Source of the DNA: an uncultured Puniceicoccaceae bacterium
GTDB taxonomy: Bacteria > Verrucomicrobiota > Verrucomicrobiia > Opitutales > Coraliomargaritaceae
Length of the DNA: 33,242 nt
Assembly (NCBI GenBank): GCA_905479975.1
Contig: CAJQOS010000002.1
Location: 1 to 33,242, forward strand
Direction: 5' to 3'
In this document: positions 27,344 to 33,242 of the stretch, in pieces
How the letters are laid out: the number at the start of each line of letters is the position of its first letter
Position numbering within the stretch: position 1 is the stretch's first letter
The notes under the pieces: model-generated
Database searches by the model: none
The model's input: only the letters and a program-made list of their open reading frames with translations
Told to the model about the DNA's origin: nothing
Program-made: the position numbers and the translations under genes

Positions 27344-28696
27344 TTACACGTGCGCCCGCATGAAGGCCTTAATCGCCTCCGGAGTCGGCTCGACGGCGTG
27401 CTTCACGATTTCGATTTCCTTCAATGCTTCCAGTGACGGATGAGTCGAATCCTGCTGAATGGTATCCACAATCGTCTCTGGGAATTTCGCTGGGTGCGCA
27501 GTCGATAGCACGAGTTGCGGCCCTTCGAAATCACCAGTAAATCCGCACGCGGTGTGCGGATCGGCCACATAGCCATATTGCTCATAGATACGCTTGATGA
27601 TCGCACCGATCTCGGCGTCGTCGGTGCGTGAACTGCTAAAGCCATCGGCCTTCAGATCTTTGAATACATATTTACCCGTATCCTTAAAGGTCTGAATAAT
27701 CTCACGCACCTTCTCCGAATCACAACCCTCCGAATAATAGAGAAAGCGTTCAAAGTTCGAGGCGACCTGAATATCCATTGACGGCGCAAGGCTTGGAGCC
27801 ACGTCATCCAACTGATACGTGCCAGTCTGGAACAGACGGTGTAAAATGTCGTTCTGATTCGTCGCTACGCGAAAGCCCTTGATCGGCACTCCCATGCGCT
27901 GCACCAACCAGCCAGCTAGCACATTACCAAAGTTGCCCGTCGGCACGACGAATGTCGTCTCTTCGCGCACCGCCTCTGGCAAGCGAAAGTAAGCAGATAG
28001 ATAATACACACACTGCGCCAAAATACGCGCAAGGTTGATCGAATTAACAGCAGACAGCCCGACCTCTGCCGCAAAGGCATGATCTTCGAACACAGTCTTC
28101 ATCGCTGCCTGCGCGTCGTCGAAGCTGCCCTTGATCGCGAGTGGAAAGACATTATCCGCCCCCGTGCAAGTCATCTGACGCTCCTGCAACGGTGACACAC
28201 GACCATCTGGATACAGAATAAAAGTCTTTACGCCAGTCTTGCCGAGCAAGCCGTGAATCGCAGCCGCACCAGTATCGCCAGAGGTCGCACCCAGCACAGA
28301 GATCGATTTCCCCGTGCGTGCGATTTGTGCTTCGTAAAGATTACCCAGGAACTGCAGCGCAAAATCCTTAAACGCCAGCGTCGGCCCGTGGAACAACTCC
28401 AGCACAAACAGCTCGTCACTCAGCTTCTGGATCGGCGCGATGTCCGCGTGGTCGAATTTCGTATAGGAACGCTCAACGATCCCCTTCAACTCCACGCGGT
28501 CGATGTCCGTCGCAAAGATCGCAAAAAATGCTTCACACAGTTCAGCATAGCTCAAAGACGACCACTCCTTTAAATAAGGCGTCAAATCGGGCAATGCTTC
28601 TGGCAGATACAAGCCACCATCCGGAGCAAGCCCTTGGGCAACCGCCGTTGAAAAAGAAACAGGAGGCACTTGGCCACGTGTGCTGATATATTTCAT
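27344..28696 (-). CDS. thrC: Threonine synthase
   Basis: This PLP enzyme forms threonine from O-phosphohomoserine. It has 450 residues from the ATG at 28696; an in-frame start 36 bases upstream adds an unconserved 12 residues. The start MKYISTRGQVPPVSFSTAV is typical. K110 in FHGPTLAFKDFALQF is the PLP lysine; SGDTGAAAIHGL and VPTGNFGNVLAGWL bind the phosphate and cofactor. The length and sequence fit the long type of bacterial/fungal threonine synthase. It stands alone, divergent from the NnrS-like gene across a 199-base spacer that includes a heptad array. Confidence 0.96.
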   Translation of the reverse strand: MKYISTRGQVPPVSFSTAVAQGLAPDGGLYLPEALPDLTPYLKEWSSLSYAELCEAFFAIFATDIDRVELKGIVERSYTKFDHADIAPIQKLSDELFVLELFHGPTLAFKDFALQFLGNLYEAQIARTGKSISVLGATSGDTGAAAIHGLLGKTGVKTFILYPDGRVSPLQERQMTCTGADNVFPLAIKGSFDDAQAAMKTVFEDHAFAAEVGLSAVNSINLARILAQCVYYLSAYFRLPEAVREETTFVVPTGNFGNVLAGWLVQRMGVPIKGFRVATNQNDILHRLFQTGTYQLDDVAPSLAPSMDIQVASNFERFLYYSEGCDSEKVREIIQTFKDTGKYVFKDLKADGFSSSRTDDAEIGAIIKRIYEQYGYVADPHTACGFTGDFEGPQLVLSTAHPAKFPETIVDTIQQDSTHPSLEALKEIEIVKHAVEPTPEAIKAFMRAHV

Positions 28697-28755
28697 AGCA
28701 AAAGAAGTCTGAATTCCGAGCAAAAGAGTCAATCCACAAGTGCAGGACGCTCCCC

Positions 28756-28853
28756 CCTAATCGTAATCCTACTCCCGACTAGAGTCATAATCCTACTCTT
28801 ACTCGTAATCCTAATCCCACACAGCCGAGTAAGATTAGGAGTAAGACTTTAAA
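28756..28853. repeat. Heptad-periodic array between thrC and the NnrS-like gene
   Basis: About fourteen 7-base units, mostly TAATCCY/TACTCYN words (GTAATCC appears twice; also TCCTACT and CTTACTC). They switch after 28826 to complementary words (CGAGTAA, GATTAGG, AGTAAGA), so the array can form a hairpin. A weaker heptad stretch with CCAATTAG continues to the ATG at 28896. A run of six C (28752-28757) marks its left edge. Confidence 0.75.
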
Positions 28854-28895
28854 AGATCGCCAACTGCATAATTAAATACCAATTAGTAGTTAATC

Positions 28896-30074
28896 ATGTG
28901 TCAGTCTGATAATACCGCACTCACTCGGCTAAGTGAGCCGTTCCGCCTCTTCTTTCCCGTCGGTGTCCTTTGGGGCATCATCGGTGTCTCACTGTGGCCG
29001 ATGTTCTTTGCCGGTGCGCTCAACTACTATCCATCACTCGCGCACCCGCGCCTGATGATCGATGGCTTTGCGGCCTTCTTCATTTTCGGATTTATGATGA
29101 CTGCTGGCCCACGACTCCTTGGCGCGCCCGCCTTCGGCTCCAAGTGCATTTGCATGATCTTCGGGCTCGCTTGCCTGTCCAATCTAGCCTTCGTCTTCAA
29201 CCAACTCGTGCTCGGCGATACTCTCTTCGCCCTCGCGACGTTCACACTCTTAATCAAGGCGCACCGCGCCTACTGCGCCCGCACCGATATGCCACCGCCA
29301 GGGTTTCCGCTGGCAGCACTGGGCCTGCTCAGCGCCTGCACCGGCAGCATCCTACTCGCACTCACCGCAACGCTCTGGCCCAATGCCACCACCTACGCGC
29401 TGGGTAAGATCCTACTCTTTCAAGGCTTCACCATGCTACCCATCATAGGCGTCGGCGCCTTCTTCTTTCCCAAAATCATCGGCGGCACCAATCGTCACGA
29501 CTTCCCCGAAACCATGACGCCGAATGCCGAATGGAAGCGCCGCGTTCGCCACAGTATCTTCGCCGCCATCGGATTTGCCGCATCGGTCATCATCGAACTC
29601 TCAGGCCACATCACCACCGCCTACATCCTTCGCGTGCTCACGCTAGCGGCCTACATCCTCACACAGCTCCCTTGGATGGAGTTCCGCCGCAAAGAGCGGA
29701 TGCATGGCCTACAACTCATCTTCGCACTCGGCACCATTGCCATCGGCCTCCTCGGCGCGGCCTTCTTCCCCGGCTACAAAATCGCTTGGTTGCACGCCTA
29801 CTTCTTCGTCGGGCTCACGGGCACGATCTTTCTCGTGTCAATCCGTGTGATCTTTGGGCACAGCGGCCGCCCCGATCTGATCCGCAAGAGCGTCAAAATC
29901 TTCGCTTGGGTAACCGGCGCACTGATCCTCGCCGCCGCGACGCGCATCGTCGCCGACTTCCGTCCCGACCTGCGAACCACGCATTACATCTACGCCTCCG
30001 TCCTGTGGCTCATCTGTGCAATCGTCTGGCTCGTCTTCGTCGCCCCGAAGACCAAGCCGCCAAAGCCTCTGTGA
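28896..30074 (+). CDS. NnrS-like polytopic membrane protein
   Basis: This 392-residue protein has about twelve membrane segments. The N-terminal FRLFFPVGVLWGIIGVSLWPMFF and the GFAAFFIFGFMMTAGPRLLG stretch match the NnrS family, which is linked to nitric-oxide stress or denitrification. The usual HAHEMLFG motif reads HPRLMIDG here: one histidine is kept but the HxHE ligand set is not. The gene could therefore be a diverged NnrS or a related protein of unknown use. No nitrite or NO reductase genes are in view. The preceding spacer is shared with thrC. Confidence 0.78.
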   Translation: MCQSDNTALTRLSEPFRLFFPVGVLWGIIGVSLWPMFFAGALNYYPSLAHPRLMIDGFAAFFIFGFMMTAGPRLLGAPAFGSKCICMIFGLACLSNLAFVFNQLVLGDTLFALATFTLLIKAHRAYCARTDMPPPGFPLAALGLLSACTGSILLALTATLWPNATTYALGKILLFQGFTMLPIIGVGAFFFPKIIGGTNRHDFPETMTPNAEWKRRVRHSIFAAIGFAASVIIELSGHITTAYILRVLTLAAYILTQLPWMEFRRKERMHGLQLIFALGTIAIGLLGAAFFPGYKIAWLHAYFFVGLTGTIFLVSIRVIFGHSGRPDLIRKSVKIFAWVTGALILAAATRIVADFRPDLRTTHYIYASVLWLICAIVWLVFVAPKTKPPKPL

Positions 30075-30131
30075 TCGAAAACCTCGTGCGAGTCGTATAC
30101 CAACCTGTGACTTAAGCTGATAATATATTAA

Positions 30132-30177
30132 ACCGCAGATGAACGCAGATTAACGCAGATGAGAGTGCATCTGCGGT
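30132..30177. repeat. Periodic 10-base repeat with hairpin ends
   Basis: GCAGATGAAC-type units recur three times with a 10-base period. The element starts ACCGCAGATG and ends CATCTGCGGT, giving a 10-base stem. It is a common dispersed bacterial repeat of unknown function and could also act as a terminator for the NnrS-like gene. Confidence 0.75.
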
Positions 30178-30233
30178 AAGAAACCAGTCTGATAGTAAAT
30201 CTGTATTCTGCCAGAAATAGTTAAAGCATGCCA

Positions 30234-30614
30234 TCACGCCCCGAACTGCTCGGCATACTCGGCATTCAGTAAATCAAACAGATTCCCGTCGGGATCACGC
30301 ACGGTCACCACACGTCCGCCCCACGGCTCATCACGCACCTCGCCGTTAAACTGCACACCTTGCGCCTTGAGTTCGGCATACAAGGCGTCCACATCTTTGA
30401 CATAGAACTGAAGCCCGGTGTGCGCTCGGTTGAACGACTTCGTCCATTCGTAAACATGTATTCCAAAGCCACCACAATCAAACCGCGCAAAGCGCGAGAA
30501 CGCATCCTCGCCCTGCTTCACCAGCGGCAGCTCCAATAAATCCCGATAGAAGCGCAGCGACGCCTCAAAATTCGACGCGGGAAACGCAATAAAACCAGCC
30601 TTTTCAATTTTCAT
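30234..30614 (-). CDS. VOC/glyoxalase-like domain protein
   Basis: This 126-residue protein starts from the ATG at 30614; an upstream in-frame start would overlap the phosphatase-like gene. It carries the VOC fold pattern: KAGFIAFPASNFEASLRFYRDLLEL, then FDCGGFGIHVYEW, then HTGLQFYVKDVDALYAELKAQG, and VTVRDPDGNLFDLL with the metal-site glutamate replaced by L or D at the end. VOC proteins include glyoxalase I, dioxygenases and antibiotic-binding proteins; nothing decides between them. It lies 14 bases after the EEP gene on the same strand, so the two may be co-transcribed. Confidence 0.88.
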   Translation of the reverse strand: MKIEKAGFIAFPASNFEASLRFYRDLLELPLVKQGEDAFSRFARFDCGGFGIHVYEWTKSFNRAHTGLQFYVKDVDALYAELKAQGVQFNGEVRDEPWGGRVVTVRDPDGNLFDLLNAEYAEQFGA

Positions 30615-30628
30615 AATTTCAATTGGGG

Positions 30629-31468
30629 TTATAAGTCCACAAACGCGAAACGCGCAGTATACAATAAATGATCCGTCTTCGGACTTTTGCGAACGGACGC
30701 ATCGAAACATGACAATGTTCGATTCGTCCAAACTTGATCAATTCTCAGCATCGGAAAATCAACTAAGACCGTATTGCACCAACCGCGGCCACCGGAAACA
30801 AACGAATCTTCAAGTCGATCATTCATCTGGTCAAATATACCATCACGTTGTGGCACATTGAAATCCCCACCGACAATTAATGCCACATCATCGGGCAATA
30901 GACCCACAATCTCCGTCAGCTGCTGAATTTGACGCTGCCGATTATAAACCTGAGCCTTCCAACAATCGGCCTTCCACAGATCCACTCTCGGGTTACTCGT
31001 CAACAGCCGTAACGAAACGATACAGTAATCCTGCCCATCAATGACTGCGGACCCCATCGTATAAAACTGCTTTCGATGTGCCTCCCGTATTCCCCCCCGA
31101 ACCAGAATACTCCTATCCAATCCGAACAGTAGCTGATACTCCGTATGCTCTATCAGAAAACCGGACAGAGCATGCAAAGGTGGGCTCTCTTGAATCAACA
31201 AAACATCAGGCACCTCAATCATTGCATCACGCACGGAGAACATCGAACCAGAGCAATTCACCGAGGTAATTCGTAAGGAACTTTCCACTTCCTCCGTCGG
31301 CAACACGCCACGAAGCACCGAGCGCCACTCTTCCACCTGAACCATCCCAAAGCACAGCCACACAATCGAACACACAACGAACCATCGTGTGCGTAAAGCG
31401 GGTAAGCCCACGAACCACAACGCCAACCAAATCCATGCAGGAAAAATCGTCAGGCACGAGAAAAGGGG
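30629..31468 (-). CDS. Endonuclease/exonuclease/phosphatase (EEP) protein, 5' end unclear
   Basis: The catalytic EEP part is clear. An Asn motif (ITSVNCSGS) is followed by the glutamate in VLLIQESPP, GGDFNVPQRDG, RIDQVW and KTDHLL. An open frame continues upstream through two membrane segments (LALWFVGLPALR, then RWFVVCSIVWLCF) to a TGA at 31469-31471, and has no ATG near its start. The first usable start in the frame is a TTG at 31424-31426. The TGA lies inside the left arm of a palindromic element. The gene may be truncated at its 5' end by that insertion, losing a third membrane segment. Substrate unknown. Confidence 0.8.
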   Translation of the reverse strand, partial: PLFSCLTIFPAWIWLALWFVGLPALRTRWFVVCSIVWLCFGMVQVEEWRSVLRGVLPTEEVESSLRITSVNCSGSMFSVRDAMIEVPDVLLIQESPPLHALSGFLIEHTEYQLLFGLDRSILVRGGIREAHRKQFYTMGSAVIDGQDYCIVSLRLLTSNPRVDLWKADCWKAQVYNRQRQIQQLTEIVGLLPDDVALIVGGDFNVPQRDGIFDQMNDRLEDSFVSGGRGWCNTVLVDFPMLRIDQVWTNRTLSCFDASVRKSPKTDHLLYTARFAFVDL

Positions 31469-31599
31469 TCAAACGTAGAAAATAGAATCCAACATTGATC
31501 TCCTTCTCACACAACGTCTAAGCATGAGCCCCCCCCCACCCAGATCACGAACACCATCAGGCAGGACACTTAAATAATTCTATTTTCTACGTTTGCCCC
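31465..31599. mobile_element. MITE-like element with inverted repeat ends
   Basis: The arms begin GGGG, contain CAAACGTAGAAAATAGAAT (left, 31465-31488), and occur inverted at 31577-31599 with one mismatch. The 135-base element has no gene and includes a run of nine C (31529-31537). Such elements are moved by transposases encoded elsewhere; none is in the window. Confidence 0.75.
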
Positions 31600-31709
31600 C
31601 TTCTGTAATCCCCTCTCGGCACCGCCGAGCCACCGCCGAGTCACAATCCATCCGCAGGACTCTCTGGCTGCTTACTCCCATCGACGTGGAGATAAATGCG
31701 TGTTGTATC

Positions 31710-31772
31710 CCGCGTAAAAGGCTGCGCCTCACGCGGTTCCTTTCAACCGCGTGCGCGTAGCGTTTTACGCGG
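31710..31772 (-). repeat. Palindrome doublet 2 in the integrase frame
   Basis: Two oppositely oriented palindromes, 31710-31736 (27 bases) and 31747-31772 (26 bases), are joined by a 10-base linker. Total length is 63 bases, so the reading frame is kept apart from a TGA in the linker. The inner copy is identical to 313-338. Confidence 0.88.
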
Positions 31773-32117
31773 TCCCAGTAATTCCTGGATTTGGCATAAA
31801 TCAGCCCCATCACGCATCAGGTGCGTGGCAAAACTATGCCGCAACACGTGTGATGTCACACGCTTCGGAATGCCTGCCTTACGCGCGGCATGCGTCACCG
31901 CACTCCCATATGCTTTTGATACTACATGGTGGCGACGAATCGTCCCCAACGCACGCGGATCTTCCGCCAAGCCTTTCGCAGGCCACAGCCAAAACCATTC
32001 CCAACGCTCACCAGCCCCTCGAAACTTACGTGCCAGCGCCTCAGGCAACCACACTCCTGCCACGCGATTAAGACGATCCTCATCGTAGAGTGCACGCGCA
32101 CGGTCGCGTTGCGACTT

Positions 32118-32187
32118 CCGCGTAAAAAGCCTTCGGCTCACGCGGTTCCGACCGTAACAATCGCGTGAGGCGTAGCCTTTTACGCGA
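32118..32187 (-). repeat. Palindrome doublet 1 in the integrase frame
   Basis: Inverted copies at 32118-32145 and 32161-32187 are separated by 15 bases. Each reads CGCGTAAAA, a small variable hairpin core, then CACGCG. The doublet translates without stop as part of the integrase frame. Confidence 0.88.
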
Positions 32188-32402
32188 CCACCGCGAACGA
32201 TGACCTGCTGATTCTCAAAATCCACATACTTGATACGTAAACGAACCAGCTCAGAGATGCGTAAACCAGCACCATACTGCAGCTTAGCCATCAACGCCTG
32301 ACCATCGCTCATCTCACACAAGATACGTCGGATCTCCTCCACCGTAAGCACCACGGGAATACGCTTACGCCCAGTCGCTTTCTTATAGTCACTAAAATCA
32401 CC

Positions 32403-32429
32403 CCGCGTAAAAGGCTACGCCTCACGCGG
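32403..32429 (-). repeat. Single palindrome at the upstream edge of the integrase remnant
   Basis: This 27-base copy (CCGCGTAAAA ... CTCACGCGG) sits between the integrase remnant and the GIY-YIG stop. It marks the point where the integrase N-terminus is lost, and gives TAG in that frame. Confidence 0.85.
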
Positions 32430-32436
32430 TTAAAAT

Positions 32437-32712
32437 TCACAACGTTCTCTGACGCGGATGCTCCTCGAAATAACACCGTAGTTGCTTATCCAGATAACGG
32501 CGCCCACCGCCACTTTTTAGAAAGCGCTCTCTCCCTTCAGCATCTTCCCGTATAATATAGGCTTCGTAGTAAATGAGTTCAAAGGGACGCCTTGAAGATG
32601 TTGATTTCGAATCACCTTCATTGTGCTGCCGAAGCCGCTCCGAGAGGTCACTCGTAAAGCCGATGTAGAGCCCATCATCCCTCTCTGACTGCAATACATA
32701 TACGTAATACAT
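32437..32712 (-). CDS. GIY-YIG domain protein (UPF0213-like)
   Basis: This 91-residue protein starts from the ATG at 32712; the upstream in-frame start adds sequence that runs through a palindrome. YYVYVLQSERDDGLYIGFTSDLSERLRQHN carries the GIY-YIG motif in the form YVYV..LYIGFT, with the conserved Arg in SERLRQHN. The helix with EGRERFLKSGGGRRYLD matches single-domain GIY-YIG proteins (UPF0213). Their cellular role is unclear; they are small putative nucleases found near mobile DNA. Its closeness to the integrase may be coincidental. Confidence 0.85.
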   Translation of the reverse strand: MYYVYVLQSERDDGLYIGFTSDLSERLRQHNEGDSKSTSSRRPFELIYYEAYIIREDAEGRERFLKSGGGRRYLDKQLRCYFEEHPRQRTL

Positions 32713-32725
32713 AACTAATTTGGAA

Positions 32726-32752
32726 TCGCGTGAGACGAAGTCTTTTACGCGA
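32726..32752 (-). repeat. Single palindrome upstream of the GIY-YIG gene
   Basis: The 27-base copy has ends TCGCG ... CGCGA and core GACGAAGTC. It lies 13 bases before the GIY-YIG start codon. Confidence 0.85.
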
Positions 32753-32903
32753 CCAAGACCGAAGACCATTCTGGAAAATTTATAGCAGGCATAATAAACG
32801 TGAACATACTGACACGTGAACAAATATCAACCTAATTGACTAATTTCCCTCAAACCCAAAGTCCCGGCTCTCTGCTCCCTCAATTCTCGCCCCCCCCTTC
32901 AAG

Positions 32904-32954
32904 CCTATTAAAATAGAGGGTTTCAGACGGGCACCCTATTGAAATAGGGGGTTT
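32904..32954 (+). repeat. Two CCTATT...AATAG...GGGTTT units
   Basis: Units CCTATTAAAATAGAGGGTTT and CCTATTGAAATAGGGGGTTT lie 31 bases apart. Each is itself palindromic in its first 13 bases, and their 3' GGGTTT is shared. Confidence 0.7.
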
Positions 32955-33242
32955 GAAGGCGACACAGGAAGCGTAGAGAGCACTTAGCATGAAAATAAAT
33001 AGAATACCCCATCAATCATACCAATTAGACCCTACTCAAAATATCCGTTAGTCAGAGTTTTTAGAATTCAGCCCAAACCTCCTATTTCAAGCGATTCATC
33101 CCACAAAACGTTCAATGCCAGGCGCCAACGCATTCGCCTATCAAAAAGTTCTTAAAATAACTTGCACCAACGAGTTATTCATCATCCTATCCACTATAGA
33201 AAATTCGTAGCAAAAGATTAGCTACGAAGACTTATAATACTG

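Larger units (their letters stand above)
31641..32402 (-). pseudogene. Integron-type tyrosine integrase (IntI-like), broken by palindrome insertions
   Basis: Open frame at 31743-32354 plus in-frame remains on both sides. It has the catalytic-domain Arg in GAGLRISELVRL, the IntI-type extra domain (LARKFRGAGERWEWFWLWPAK, then RRHHV), and HVLRHSFATHL. Upstream in frame is DFSDYKKATGRKRIP, so the N-terminal domain is lost. Two palindrome doublets lie in the frame: 32118-32187 (read through, about 24 residues, replacing the family's KDR-type linker), and 31710-31772, which begins after ELLG and contains a TGA. After it the frame resumes with DTTRIYLHV, which carries the nucleophile tyrosine. The enzyme as written cannot be active. 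No cassette recombination site was recognised. Confidence 0.8.
32713..33242. other. Non-coding right end
   Basis: No credible gene is present. It contains the palindrome above, a run of eight C (32890-32897), two CCTATT-AAAATAG-type palindromic units with period 31 (32904-32923 and 32935-32954), and a hairpin near the end (TTCGTAGC at 33204-33211 with GCTACGAA at 33221-33228). The function of these is not apparent. Confidence 0.6.

Noticed and set aside
31580-31813. 77-residue minus-strand open frame
   Set aside because: It is in another frame over the palindrome doublet and the integrase remnant; its sequence comes from repeat translation.
32430-33242. Integron cassette array with attC sites beside the IntI-like remnant
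   Set aside because: I looked for paired RYYYAAC / GTTRRRY sites upstream of the integrase, and no convincing pair was found. The GIY-YIG gene is therefore not called a cassette.

Overview
The window looks like chromosomal DNA of a marine-type Verrucomicrobiota, probably class Opitutae (Puniceicoccales/Coraliomargarita-like). This is an inference from a PEP-CTERM protein, the protein sequence style, near-absence of Shine-Dalgarno sequences, moderate GC, and many palindromic intergenic repeats. No rRNA or tRNA gene was seen, so the taxonomy is tentative.

Layout. 1-592 is repeat-bearing non-coding sequence. 593-2583 holds an AAA/DUF4143 ATPase and a membrane-anchored LolA-like protein. 2852-7587 is an iron-sulfur block: a Fur/PerR-type regulator with two PerR-box-like sites upstream, then sufC, sufB, sufD and a sufT-like gene, closed by a strong terminator. 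7642-9650 is a repeat island with one PEP-CTERM protein gene. 9648-13239 has a HAD phosphatase and, divergently, DUF502, a RecO-like protein, an SGNH hydrolase and a GYF_2-RDD membrane protein. 13256-17522 is housekeeping: tgt (minus), then ribH, nusB, ftsY and aroB (plus). 17558-19212 is a DegQ-type protease coupled to a LapA-like membrane protein (minus). 19438-27234 has an Rrf2 regulator, a response regulator/histidine kinase, a two-component propeller kinase and a TonB-dependent receptor. 27344-30614 has thrC, an NnrS-like protein and a VOC protein. 30629-33242 is a decaying accessory end: an endonuclease/exonuclease/phosphatase gene whose 5' end runs into a palindromic element, an integron-type integrase pseudogene carrying palindrome doublets in its reading frame, a GIY-YIG protein, and a non-coding tail.

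The most unusual signal is a set of degenerate seven-base periodic arrays filling the spacers upstream of at least eight genes (sufC, sufB, sufD, sufT, tgt, ribH, aroB, nnrS). Each array has its own drifting heptamer, and most run up to, or close to, the start codon, where a Shine-Dalgarno sequence would normally sit. The second is a family of 25-28-base palindromes, seen seven times, twice as inverted doublets (REPIN-like) inside the integrase reading frame. This resembles the way Rickettsia palindromic elements enter genes. The third is a queuine tRNA-ribosyltransferase lacking two of its four zinc ligands.

All assignments come from reading the sequence and recalled family motifs; no database search was run.
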